DNA from: Meandrina meandrites
Taxonomy: Eukaryota > Cnidaria > Anthozoa > Scleractinia > Meandrinidae
DNA: 64,000 nt
NCBI GenBank assembly: GCA_963693305.1
Contig: OY855905.1
Span: 25,223,937 to 25,287,936 of the forward strand
Direction of reading: 5' to 3'
Shown piece by piece: positions 1 to 7,510 of the stretch. The notes beneath the pieces are model-generated. The model had not been told where the DNA came from. It ran no database searches and worked only from the letters and a program-made list of their open reading frames with translations. Position 1 is the first letter of the stretch. Every line of letters starts with the position of its first letter. Position numbers and translations under genes: made by a program.

Positions 1-351
1 TTCAGACACTATCTCGGCTATCCAATTTATGATGAAAATGATTACGACGAGTGCTTCAAGAGATCTTTCTCCTCGAAATGGAGTGGAGTCTTTGCGTGAT
101 ATTTCTGAGAAGAAGATTTATATCGAGTGAAGTTAACTTACCAAGCGAGACTGTTTATTTTTTTGCGCCTCTCTCATAGCCTCCACTACTTGTTGTGTTA
201 TCTGTCTGACCTCATTCTGCCAAACGGGTGTAGAAATTTCGGATAAAATAAAGCAAATCGCATGGAAAAGGACAAGCATTTAACGTGACTTTAAGTGTAT
301 ATGTAATTATGTAAATTTTAGAAAGTTTTTGAACTTTACACGTCGGCAAAC
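1..351. other. left flank, no gene supported
   Basis: No long open frame lies here. On the minus strand a short open stretch, about 142-210, is bounded by a plausible acceptor (ending GTTTGGCAG) and donor (CTTG then GTAAGT) and reads NEVRQITQQVVEAMREAQ, which could be an exon of a host or transposon gene. On the plus strand a short open stretch ends at a TGA near position 102. Neither can be assigned. No copy of the right-end terminal sequence is visible. Confidence 0.4.
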
Positions 352-1962
352 TTACTTCTTAAAAGAAAAATCGTCTATTAAAATTAAACTTACTAATACA
401 CGTTTTGTATTAGATAGGCCTCTATCTGCGTGGTCGTGTTGAGATAAATAAACCCCAAAATAGTCTCCCGGGTCTATTTTTTTTCTTTCATCGAAATAAA
501 GGGGCTCCGCATATTGGTATTTTAAACCACCAGCATTACGTACGCTTGTAAATGGGACGTTACCTCGTAAACTAGATAAAGTAAAATTAAAACCTATTCT
601 TTCATAAGTTCTAGAGGCACCCTTATTTTCAATAATTAAAGCTGAGATACCATCGAGTAAGCAAGGAAATGGCGCCATCACACGAAGGTTATTACCGAAT
701 TTAACAAAAGTTCTATTACCAGTAACATTTTCATCCGAGTTCCATTCGCCAGTTATTACTATTCTAGGTTGGAAATTCTTTAACGCATTACCGTTAAGAT
801 CTAAATCTTTTTCTAACTTGATTGTATCGCCGTCTGTTGCGAAGCCTGGATCATAATTTTTTATTTGAAAAAAGTTCATATCTAAATTTGTTTGTAGAGT
901 AAAATCGCCGTCGGAAGCGAGAAAGAAAACATCATCGTAAATAATTCCGTCTATATCTGATTGATACCCCTTTACACCGTAAATGATTAAAGCGGCCTTT
1001 TCACTAGGTGCTGAACCATCATAACCCGGATTTAAAATGTCAAAATAGATAGTGTCGTCATTCTTATCTTTTAATTTGTAAGTATTAAAAATGATCCTTA
1101 TATACGGAGGGTTATGGGTGGCAAAGCGCTTGGTGTGGTAGGTAATAGTACTGGAGGCCAACTTGTTTAAAGGGTTAAGAAACCAGTTTTGGTCGTTTTT
1201 GTTTTTAGGGTAAAAGAACTCAACACATATAGTGTACTCTCCTTCCTTTAGAGATGTTTTATTCAACGCCAAACGCGAGTTGAAAGAATTGTTACTTGTT
1301 TTTATAATGTTAAAAGTGTAAGCCTTTTTATTGACACTGTGAAGGTTGGATGTAAAGTCTTCAACGGTAACAGAAGAAATATTGTTTACAGCTGAAACAC
1401 CAACCCTTTGGGTTAAAAAACCTAAGTCATTCTTTTTATGGGCGTGCCCAGTTGTAATTGCAGAGGAGCCCACATATTTTTTCATTGAAGTGAGATTGAC
1501 AGCATCTTGATCGCCGACAGGATTTGCGAGCTGTTTGATTGCATGGTCGTTCATAACAATGTCACCAGTAACGCTAGCTGATGACATATCCCCACTATCA
1601 CCCTTTTCCCCTTTCTCACCTACAGGCCCAATAGCGCCCTTTGAACCCGCAGGTCCAGTTGCTCCAGTAGGCCCCGCCGGTCCTGTAGCTCCGGTTGGTC
1701 CTGTAGGTCCCGTTGCTCCCGCAGGGCCAGCAGGTCCGGTCGGTCCTTGTGAGCCCGTATCACCCTTTAATCCTTTTTCCCCAGCATCGCCTTTATCTCC
1801 TTTAGGACCTTGTGGGCCAGTATTTCCCTTATCACCTTTTTCACCTTTAGGGCCGGCGGGTCCAGTTGCGCCAGTCGGACCAGCAGGGCCGGCTTCCCCT
1901 CGGATTGAAGTAGACTCTTCATGTGTTTGAGTCGCACCCGTCGCACCGTTAAGATACCCCAT
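352..1962 (-). CDS. collagen-like fibre/spike protein
   Basis: A 536-residue protein with about 34 Gly-X-Y triplets at residues 22-126, rich in GPAGPTGAT and GEKGDK units, followed by a beta-rich C-terminal region. Just after the collagen stretch it has a phage-tail-fibre-type segment, DIVMNDHAIKQLANPVGDQD then AVNLTSMKKYV, and a weaker second copy near residues 360-395 (DLDLNGNALKNF). The fold suggests a trimeric fibre or receptor-binding surface protein of the virion; that role is inference. The start is set by the AAAATATATAGAG motif directly before ATGG, as in neighbouring genes. The gene lies 2 bp after the ATPase gene and is probably expressed with it. Confidence 0.82.
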   Translation of the reverse strand: MGYLNGATGATQTHEESTSIRGEAGPAGPTGATGPAGPKGEKGDKGNTGPQGPKGDKGDAGEKGLKGDTGSQGPTGPAGPAGATGPTGPTGATGPAGPTGATGPAGSKGAIGPVGEKGEKGDSGDMSSASVTGDIVMNDHAIKQLANPVGDQDAVNLTSMKKYVGSSAITTGHAHKKNDLGFLTQRVGVSAVNNISSVTVEDFTSNLHSVNKKAYTFNIIKTSNNSFNSRLALNKTSLKEGEYTICVEFFYPKNKNDQNWFLNPLNKLASSTITYHTKRFATHNPPYIRIIFNTYKLKDKNDDTIYFDILNPGYDGSAPSEKAALIIYGVKGYQSDIDGIIYDDVFFLASDGDFTLQTNLDMNFFQIKNYDPGFATDGDTIKLEKDLDLNGNALKNFQPRIVITGEWNSDENVTGNRTFVKFGNNLRVMAPFPCLLDGISALIIENKGASRTYERIGFNFTLSSLRGNVPFTSVRNAGGLKYQYAEPLYFDERKKIDPGDYFGVYLSQHDHADRGLSNTKRVLVSLILIDDFSFKK

Positions 1963-1964
1963 CT

Positions 1965-2597
1965 CTATATATTTTCGTCAAAATTTTTGAGTGTGGTTTT
2001 TTTTGGTCGGTCGTGGTATAAAAAAGAATATTTTGCGTTGGTAGCCCTTTCAAGCAGCTCTCTGTCAATTCCTAATTCATCGGCAATACGTTTATTTTCT
2101 CTGGGAAGAAAGTCGAAAACACAAAAGTGGCTGCAATTATCTCGGATGTCTTTGGGGACCTTGAAATACCTTTGAGCAAGATAAATGACGCTACAGTTGC
2201 GGTGGCGTCCGTGGATAAAATATTCGATAATATCCTTTTGATTGCTTTCACAAACCATGTCATCGAAGATTAGAATTTTTTGGTTGTCAGTAGCCAGCAT
2301 TTCCAAAGGAATAACATCGTTGGCGACTTCAATAACATTATAGCCAGCCACAGGATTGACTCTTGTGTCGAAATCATCAATCATATATTGGTACTTGTCT
2401 TGATGCAGGTTCTTAGCGCAAAGATAAATTTTGTCGTAGACCAACAGCCTGTAAAGCATATGCATGAGAATATTTGTCTTACCAGAGTTGCTTGGCCCGC
2501 AAATAAGCATCCGAAAGGTATCTGCTGGCATACAAGGGTGCCCCCGCTTGTAATTACTTTTTGTAGTCAAACTGGGGTCGTAATTGGGAATTTTCAT
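1965..2597 (-). CDS. A32/FtsK-like genome packaging ATPase
   Basis: A 210-residue P-loop ATPase expected to drive element DNA into the capsid. Walker A is GPSNSGKT at residues 34-41 and Walker B is ILIFDD at 108-113, followed by a YLAQRYF segment around residues 159-165 in the sensor region. Length and motif spacing match the short packaging ATPases of Polintons. It is divergent from the gene at 2626, with only 28 bp between the start codons, and that gap contains TATATATA. The frame is intact. Confidence 0.92.
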   Translation of the reverse strand: MKIPNYDPSLTTKSNYKRGHPCMPADTFRMLICGPSNSGKTNILMHMLYRLLVYDKIYLCAKNLHQDKYQYMIDDFDTRVNPVAGYNVIEVANDVIPLEMLATDNQKILIFDDMVCESNQKDIIEYFIHGRHRNCSVIYLAQRYFKVPKDIRDNCSHFCVFDFLPRENKRIADELGIDRELLERATNAKYSFLYHDRPKKTTLKNFDENI

Positions 2598-2625
2598 TTT
2601 TTTCTGTTATATATACGGCAAAAAT
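2598..2625. promoter_or_regulatory. shared divergent promoter between ATPase and acidic protein genes
   Basis: The 28-bp gap between two divergent start codons contains GTTATATATACGG, which is TATA-like on both strands. The same kind of motif precedes most genes in the element. The function is inferred from position and recurrence. Confidence 0.6.
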
Positions 2626-3180
2626 ATGTCCATGAAGAAGTGGCGAAAACTTGTCAGCGAAAAGGCTGAAGTTGAGCAGCAGAACGACAGCATTCTCGCG
2701 GCAATAAAAAATAACAAAATAGATAAAGAGTTTGGCCAGCTATCAGGTGAGGATTTGTTCAAACCTATCACATCGCGGCTTGACAAACTCCAAGTAGGGG
2801 CGGCACCAAAAGAAGAGGAGGAGCAGATCCCAGACTACGGTATGGAAGATTTTGATTTAAACAACCCTTTCGACGAAGATTTTAGACCGGATGCGGAAAC
2901 ACCACTACCAACACCAACACCATCACCACCACCATCACCAACACCATCACCATCACCATCACCACCAACATCAACACCGTTGCCGCCTTTGGCTGAAGAG
3001 GAAGAAACGGAATTAATGGAAAGCCCAGCGAAAAAACCGAGTAAATGGGGCCCACCAAAAGAACCAGTTATCAAGGGATCAGAGTCAGTTGACCTGCAGA
3101 CACTGAGCAGCAGGTTAACAAAAAAAAAATACAATCCGAACTATGTTGTAAAAAGCAAAAAATCAAAATTCTACGGCTAG
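2626..3180 (+). CDS. proline-rich acidic Polinton protein, N-terminal part, ended by in-frame TAG
   Basis: This frame starts at ATG 2626, after the AT-rich motif; the frame is open further upstream but that part overlaps the ATPase promoter. It encodes 184 residues: a lysine-rich start, an acidic middle, a long Pro/Thr/Ser-Pro tract (residues about 95-125, encoded by CAC/CCA repeats) and the segment GSESVDLQTLSSRL near the end. It stops at a TAG (3178-3180), yet the same frame stays open to 3486, where a related GSGSVDPNALVERL segment occurs. Either the TAG is a nonsense mutation, or it is read through. The function is unknown; a virion-associated role is likely from its place beside the capsid genes. 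Confidence 0.7.
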   Translation: MSMKKWRKLVSEKAEVEQQNDSILAAIKNNKIDKEFGQLSGEDLFKPITSRLDKLQVGAAPKEEEEQIPDYGMEDFDLNNPFDEDFRPDAETPLPTPTPSPPPSPTPSPSPSPPTSTPLPPLAEEEETELMESPAKKPSKWGPPKEPVIKGSESVDLQTLSSRLTKKKYNPNYVVKSKKSKFYG

Positions 3181-3486
3181 GCATTGGAAGACATAAAAGA
3201 GGCAAGAAATGAAATTCTTGCCAGGAGACAAGGGAAGTTTATGCCCCCCGCCGATTGGATACCCCCTCCACCTGATGAGGATGAAATTGAAAGAGAAATG
3301 GAAGGAAGCGGAAGTGTTGATCCAAACGCTTTGGTTGAAAGGCTACACTTAAGCTTGGCGTCTATACAGGCGGGCAACACTTCACTGAAGCTGAAAAAAC
3401 AGGTCCAGCAGATGTTGGGGCTGCTGGTAAAGCTAAAGGAAATAACACAAAAAGAAGCCCACGAAATTTTGAGTAAAATTATATAA
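3181..3486 (+). CDS. continuation of the same frame after the TAG stop
   Basis: An open segment of 101 codons in exact frame with the preceding gene, separated only by the TAG at 3178-3180. It has no ATG at its beginning; the first ATG is at 3241. It encodes a charged region, a PPADWIPPPPDEDE stretch, the GSGSVDPNALVERL repeat unit and a C-terminal helix with Leu/Ile heptads ending in KEAHEILSKII. It ends 5 bp before the penton gene. It is best read as the C-terminal part of the gene at 2626. It may also be made alone from 3241, but there is no promoter-like motif there. Confidence 0.6.
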   Translation, partial: ALEDIKEARNEILARRQGKFMPPADWIPPPPDEDEIEREMEGSGSVDPNALVERLHLSLASIQAGNTSLKLKKQVQQMLGLLVKLKEITQKEAHEILSKII

Positions 3487-3491
3487 GCAAC

Positions 3492-4271
3492 ATGTCAACC
3501 CATTTTCATTTCAACCTGTTGCTCGACTCGCGGCTGGCCAAACAAAACAACGCCAACAGCAAGTCACATGACTTTACAATTAACTTTGACCCGCCAATCG
3601 CTTTAGATCCCTTCAAAAAGTACAAGGCGGCGTTAAATGAGCTGGTATCCATGTCTTATTCGTGGTACAACATCGCGAAACGGTACAACAACAACGAGTT
3701 CAAATGGCGAAAAAAAACAGAGAACTGGAAAACCGTGACAATTCCGGATGGAATGTATGATTACAAAGGTCTCAACACCACCATCCAGTCGCTTATCGGA
3801 AGAGTGGATCCCAAGGATGAAAAATCCGAGTTTATTGTCCAGCTGTATTTTCACAGCACAACGTATCGGGCGGTCATTCTGTTGCAGGACGGCTACGAGC
3901 TTGACCTAAGTGGAGGTGAATTCGCCGCGTTGCTGGGTTTTGACAAGAAAACAATAGACGGAGCGAACAATAGGAGCGACCGCGTACCAAATATAACAAG
4001 AGGCGTCGACTGGATCTACATCCATTGTGACCTCATTACAAGGGCTGTAGACAACATCGGGGGTGACGTTATGTTCTCTTTTTCAACCGCTGAACTCTCC
4101 GTCAGCTACCCCTTTTCAAAAGAGCCCCGCCGCCTCCTGTGGCACCCGGTGAACAAAAACAGAATCAATGCGATAAATATCAAAATCACAGACGGACGCA
4201 ACAACATTATAGATCTGAATGACCAAGACGTGGCTTTAAGTATCATCATTGAAGAAGAAAAAGAAAAATAA
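3492..4271 (+). CDS. minor capsid protein (penton base-like, single jelly roll)
   Basis: A 259-residue protein with the Polinton minor capsid pattern. It starts with an N-terminal strand (FHFNLLLDSR), then an FTINFDPPIAL element, then KYKAALNELVSMSYSWYNI, where family members have the conserved 'W/Y-x-VALxE' segment, and it ends with a beta-rich C-terminus (INAINIKITDGRNNIIDL). Penton proteins fill the vertices of the icosahedral capsid. The start is set by TTATATAAG 8-16 bases upstream of ATG. It sits just before the basic protein and the major capsid gene, the usual order in these elements. No frame damage is seen. Confidence 0.85.
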   Translation: MSTHFHFNLLLDSRLAKQNNANSKSHDFTINFDPPIALDPFKKYKAALNELVSMSYSWYNIAKRYNNNEFKWRKKTENWKTVTIPDGMYDYKGLNTTIQSLIGRVDPKDEKSEFIVQLYFHSTTYRAVILLQDGYELDLSGGEFAALLGFDKKTIDGANNRSDRVPNITRGVDWIYIHCDLITRAVDNIGGDVMFSFSTAELSVSYPFSKEPRRLLWHPVNKNRINAINIKITDGRNNIIDLNDQDVALSIIIEEEKEK

Positions 4272-4290
4272 TTTACACATAAGTATAATA

Positions 4291-4509
4291 ATGAATCATC
4301 CGAGCGAGTGGGCGAGATATTATGACGCGCCAAACGGGACATATAGATACAGACACAAAGGTACGGGGGTTGTAAGAGACACTCTGATGAATATAGGAAA
4401 GCGGTTCAAAAAAAAGGTCACCCGTAAGACGTTGGAGAAGGCTGTAAATGAAGCCTCAAAGCAAATGCTAAAAAAAAGCCGCAGAAAAAGCAGAAGAAAA
4501 AGCGGCTGA
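4291..4509 (+). CDS. small basic virion/core protein, N-terminal part (frameshifted)
   Basis: A 72-residue frame starting at ATG 4291 behind ATAAGTATAATA. It begins HPSEWARYYDAPNGTYRYR and becomes strongly basic. The last residues (KSRRKSRRKSG) follow a run of eight A (4470-4477) and look like an out-of-frame ending, because the frame one base further on stays open to 4735 with a lysine/alanine-rich, soluble composition. A DNA-condensing or core role is inferred from charge and position between penton and hexon genes. Confidence 0.6.
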   Translation: MNHPSEWARYYDAPNGTYRYRHKGTGVVRDTLMNIGKRFKKKVTRKTLEKAVNEASKQMLKKSRRKSRRKSG

Positions 4510-4735
4510 CAAGATACAAGCGGTTTTGCGAAGTGGGGAACCCCGCACCCCAAGTGTAAAACCTAAGGGTAAAAAGACCCCACCACAGACACTTAGTACA
4601 GAGTCGAAACAAAAACTGAAGAAGATGCTAAACCCCGGGGTGTTGAGCGGGGATTCACGGAAAAAGTTGCAACAGATCTTAAACGCGGGGCGGGCTGCAA
4701 AGTTGAAAGTAAACCAATTGATAGCAGAAAATTAA
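4472..4735 (+). CDS. C-terminal part of the basic protein in the +1 frame
   Basis: This open frame begins right after a stop at 4469-4471 and has no early ATG, so it is unlikely to be an independent gene. It encodes an Ala/Lys/Glu-rich helix, a short GEPRTPS motif made by a palindromic repeat, and two related Lys-rich units (STESKQKLKKMLNPGVLSG and DSRKKLQQILNAGRAA). It continues the gene at 4291 if one base of the A8 run is lost or skipped. The duplicated unit suggests a real structural protein rather than a chance frame. Confidence 0.6.
   Translation, partial: KKAAEKAEEKAADKIQAVLRSGEPRTPSVKPKGKKTPPQTLSTESKQKLKKMLNPGVLSGDSRKKLQQILNAGRAAKLKVNQLIAEN
4533..4556. repeat. short palindromic motif, copy 1
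   Basis: GTGGGGAACCCCGCACCCC followed by AAGTG. The first 12 bases form a small inverted repeat. Related motifs occur at 6860 and 7165. Here it lies inside a reading frame and encodes GEPRTPS. Confidence 0.55.
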
Positions 4736-4768
4736 AATAATTTTTTAAAAAGATATATAGGCCGCAAG

Positions 4769-6034
4769 ATGTTCAGAAGCCACAGGCATTTGGAAAAAAC
4801 AGAGTATGTTCGTATCGGTTTAGACAAACCGATTAGTATCCCGGGAAACAATCAGCACCAGCAAAAAACTAACTATAAATTCACAGTCACCGACCGAGAC
4901 AACTGGTTTGACTGGTATAACGCCTACTTCCGGGCTGATTTTACTTTCGAGGCAACCGCGGATGGCGCGCAAGTTGCAGCAGACGCCCGGTCAGCGCCCA
5001 TTAACGGCTCATTTTCACTGATAAACAAACTTGTGGTAAAATCATCGGGCAAAAACATTTACAACGTAGACAACATTCACAAGCTCATATTTATCAAAAA
5101 CTTGTTGGATTTTTCTGATGACTTTGCGAGGAGCGCAGCGAAAGATCAGTTTTGGTATCTGGACACAACGAATAGCGATGTGACAGCCGTCGCTGCCACT
5201 AACCTTGGAATCAGACAAAGAGGTTTGCTTGCCCATGCTGGTCTTACGGTTGAAACCCTTATACCACTTAACAGGTACTCATTCTTTGAAGAGCTGAGTG
5301 ACAAACTTCTTCCCCCAATGCAGATGGAGTTCGAAATTGAGCTACAATCGGATGCAGAGCTGATTTGGCAAAATGATGGCACCAATCGTAGGGTAGTGGT
5401 GAGAAACTTCGAGCTGTGGGTTCCAATGCTGCGTTTCACCAGCGAAGGACAGAAGCTCGCAAACGAAAACTTTTTGAAACCTCAGAAATGGACGTACCTA
5501 AATGAAATGATCCAGCCCAGCAGCAGCCGGCGTGACGCTTTCGGTGCCTGGCAGATAAATCCCGGCGTAAAAGACGCAAAACATGTTTTCATTTTCATAC
5601 AACAGTCAAGGAAGAAGGACGCCTTGACTCAAAACCCCTACTTCTTTGACACCTTTAACATTGACGGAGACAATTCAGCCAAGCTAGCGACCTGCCGGCT
5701 ACAGTACGGCTCTTCACAGTACTATCCGGAGCTGGAGTACGACGAAAACTTCAAACTGCGCATTCTTAATGACTTAAAGAACTACCGGTACCGCAAAAAC
5801 GACTACAACACCGGTGTTCAGCTTCAGCCCAACAACTTCGGGACGCTGTACCCAGTACTCTATTTCGACTTACGTGAAAACAAGGATAACAAGACCAACG
5901 ACTCGAAGCGGATGGTTTTCCACTACAAGCTCAACGAGGCGGCCAACGCGCAAGACTACACCATTTATGCAGGAATTTTGTACGAGTCCGAACTTGTTCT
6001 CAGGCAGGTGGGTAATGAGCTGGTGATGGTTTAA
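4769..6034 (+). CDS. major capsid protein (double jelly-roll, hexon-like)
   Basis: A 421-residue intact protein matching the Polinton/adintovirus major capsid family by length, by position and by pattern: an N-terminal helix-rich start (RSHRHLEKTEYVRIG), DNWFDWYNAYF, a first jelly roll to about residue 200, the linker WELWVP-like segment VVRNFELWVPMLRFT, and a second jelly roll ending in YTIYAGILYESELVLRQ. Trimers of this protein would form the icosahedral shell. ATATATAGG lies 11-19 bases upstream of ATG. No internal breaks are present, unlike in several neighbours. Confidence 0.9.
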   Translation: MFRSHRHLEKTEYVRIGLDKPISIPGNNQHQQKTNYKFTVTDRDNWFDWYNAYFRADFTFEATADGAQVAADARSAPINGSFSLINKLVVKSSGKNIYNVDNIHKLIFIKNLLDFSDDFARSAAKDQFWYLDTTNSDVTAVAATNLGIRQRGLLAHAGLTVETLIPLNRYSFFEELSDKLLPPMQMEFEIELQSDAELIWQNDGTNRRVVVRNFELWVPMLRFTSEGQKLANENFLKPQKWTYLNEMIQPSSSRRDAFGAWQINPGVKDAKHVFIFIQQSRKKDALTQNPYFFDTFNIDGDNSAKLATCRLQYGSSQYYPELEYDENFKLRILNDLKNYRYRKNDYNTGVQLQPNNFGTLYPVLYFDLRENKDNKTNDSKRMVFHYKLNEAANAQDYTIYAGILYESELVLRQVGNELVMV

Positions 6035-6060
6035 AATAATTTTTGTATGAAATATAAGAG

Positions 6061-6432
6061 ATGACGACTTACTATCCGCACAAGATTTCACTTTCAGACG
6101 GGCAGAAGGTAAGCCTCGCGCGGGCCTTTGGACCAGGAGAAGCTGTTACGCTCAGATTTAAAAACGAAGCCCTAACTGGGGGCAGTGACACTTTGCACTT
6201 GACCGCCAGGCAGATCAAAAAAATAGAGCGCGCTATCAAAAACAAAACGGGCGTGGACATAGACATGAGCAAGACACAAATCAGACATGTGCGCAAGTTG
6301 GCGAGTGGAGCCGGTATGCGGGTAAAACCCCCAACAGGTGGAATGGGTATGCGTATCAACCCTCCACCATATATGCGCCCTCCACCATTTATTGGTTCTT
6401 GGGGTGACCAAAAAAAAGCCCGCCTTCGTTGA
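6061..6432 (+). CDS. Polinton basic repeat protein upstream of protease
   Basis: A 123-residue basic protein with two similar units: KISLSDGQKVSLARAF around residues 8-23, and LTARQIKKIERAIKNKTGVD with a following DMSKTQIRHVRKLA around residues 47-84. The pattern 'S-L-T/S-x-x-Q-x-x-x-I/L-x-x-A' is seen in proteins next to the protease in cnidarian Polintons, where the function is not established. The tail is Gly/Met/Pro-rich. Its last codons overlap the protease frame, and an A8 run at 6410-6417 lies in the overlap. AAATATAAGAG precedes the ATG directly. Confidence 0.65.
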   Translation: MTTYYPHKISLSDGQKVSLARAFGPGEAVTLRFKNEALTGGSDTLHLTARQIKKIERAIKNKTGVDIDMSKTQIRHVRKLASGAGMRVKPPTGGMGMRINPPPYMRPPPFIGSWGDQKKARLR

Positions 6433-6859
6433 TGTCCCCTTAACTGATTATAACTTGCAGCGATGGTGCCAATACTTGAAAATCCCCATCAAAGGTATAT
6501 TTGCGAGAGACGAGATCCACGTGAAAAACCACTCCCCTTGTATAATCAACATGGATGATCTTGGAGGGCCAGGCACCCATTGGGTATGCTGTTGGGGCGG
6601 GCGCGAATACTTTGACTCTTTCGGTTTACCTCCGCCCGCGGAATGGGAAATTGAGTTGATTCTCGAGGGTAGCAAAACCTTTCTACGAAATGACAACCAG
6701 CTTCAGTGGGAATTCAGCGTGCGCTGCGGCTACTACTGTCTGCTTTTTCTAAATGAGCGTAACAAAGGACGGTCGTTTCGAGATATTTTGAGCATGTTTT
6801 CTGAAAATACACGCGCCAACGAGGCTGTGGTGAAGGATTATTTTACACATAATGTATAA
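6338..6859 (+). CDS. adenain-like cysteine protease
   Basis: A maturation protease of the C5 (adenovirus protease) type. Numbering from ATG 6338, likely catalytic residues are His81 (PGTHWV), Asp93 (YFDSFG), Gln123 (oxyanion) and Cys130 (RCGYYC); the Gln-Cys gap of 7 equals that of adenain. The conserved domain begins near residue 28 (PAFVDVPLTDYN). The first 27 residues come from sequence that is also the end of the upstream gene in another frame, so the true N-terminus is uncertain. Either ATG 6338 is used, or the two frames are linked at the A8 run at 6410-6417. It is expected to cleave capsid precursors. Confidence 0.85.
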   Translation: MEWVCVSTLHHICALHHLLVLGVTKKKPAFVDVPLTDYNLQRWCQYLKIPIKGIFARDEIHVKNHSPCIINMDDLGGPGTHWVCCWGGREYFDSFGLPPPAEWEIELILEGSKTFLRNDNQLQWEFSVRCGYYCLLFLNERNKGRSFRDILSMFSENTRANEAVVKDYFTHNV

Positions 6860-6885
6860 GTGGGGTATCACCCCACACCCCAGTG
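6860..6885. repeat. short palindromic motif, copy 2, between genes
   Basis: GTGGGGTATCACCCCAC forms a perfect 7-bp stem with a 3-base loop and is followed by ACCCCAGTG. It begins at the stop codon of the protease gene and could form a hairpin at the 3' end of its transcript. Confidence 0.55.
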
Positions 6886-6906
6886 AATTTTTGCTAGTTA
6901 TATAGG

Positions 6907-7488
6907 ATGGATGTTTACTGTGTGAAAGAAAAGCGCTTCACACCTAATGTGGTGGGAAGTGAAACATTTGCAACCGCAAAAAACGGCAGAAGACTGCTTA
7001 AAGTAAAATGTGCTAGCTGCGGCATTACCAAGACAAGATTCATATCTGCTCAAGAAGGAGGTAATATTTTGGATCCAATATTTAAGTGGACCAGAAGGGG
7101 TTTACCCAAAAAGAAGAGAGAAGAACTTGCACGCGCTGAAAAAAGAATGTTTGGAGGTGGAGTAGTGGGGGTACCCCACACCCCTAGTGGAAGTGGAGTT
7201 TTTGATACAGTTGGAAATACAGCAGCTGAAGCTTTCTTTGAGTATGGAGTTCCTTATTTAGCAAAGCAAGGTGTGAAACAAGGAAGATACTTTGCAAGCG
7301 AGTTTCTGAGACAACCAGAGTATCAGAAGAAGTTAGCCAATAAAGCCAAACCAATCGCGAGAAAAGCTGTTAATTACACAATTGATGCTTTGTCTGGGGA
7401 TTTGTTGACTAAAGCCTCAAACAGATTAAGACCAAAAGATATGATACCGGGAAATAAGTTGAAAGGTGGGTGTCACACAGCGGCCTGA
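6907..7488 (+). CDS. DUF5679-like zinc-ribbon protein with hydrophilic tail
   Basis: A 193-residue protein. The first 52 residues (MDVYCVKEKRFTPN, NGRRLLKVKCASCGITKTRF) match the DUF5679-type small zinc ribbon seen in large DNA viruses and Polintons, but the first CxxC is reduced to CVKE, so only three of four metal-ligand cysteines remain. Nearly the same N-terminus occurs in the next gene. The rest (GNTAAEAFFEYGVPYLAKQG and a C-terminal KKLANKAKP region) is alanine-rich and possibly amphipathic, as in virion membrane-active proteins. TTATATAGG precedes the ATG immediately. The function is unknown; a virion protein is likely. Confidence 0.65.
   Translation: MDVYCVKEKRFTPNVVGSETFATAKNGRRLLKVKCASCGITKTRFISAQEGGNILDPIFKWTRRGLPKKKREELARAEKRMFGGGVVGVPHTPSGSGVFDTVGNTAAEAFFEYGVPYLAKQGVKQGRYFASEFLRQPEYQKKLANKAKPIARKAVNYTIDALSGDLLTKASNRLRPKDMIPGNKLKGGCHTAA
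7165..7189. repeat. short palindromic motif, copy 3, inside coding sequence
   Basis: GTGGGGGTACCCCACACCCC followed by TAGTG. It contains the perfect palindrome GTGGGGTACCCCAC with one extra G. It lies in the gene at 6907 and encodes VGVPHTPS, similar to the GEPRTPS encoded by copy 1. Confidence 0.55.
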
Positions 7489-7510
7489 GAATTTTCTTTA
7501 ATTATATAAG

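Noticed and set aside
1535..1930. Plus-strand frame rich in Gly-Pro (GPVAPVGPAGP)
   Set aside because: It is the complement of the collagen-like repeat of the fibre gene on the minus strand; the periodic GC-rich codons open a shadow frame.
2835..3134. Minus-strand Gly/Asp/Val repeat frame
   Set aside because: It is a shadow of the proline tract (CAC/CCA repeats) in the gene at 2626.
6852..6905. 17-codon mini-frame overlapping the protease stop and the palindromic motif
   Set aside because: It is too short, its ATG overlaps the protease end, and it does not keep the peptide frame of the other two motif copies.
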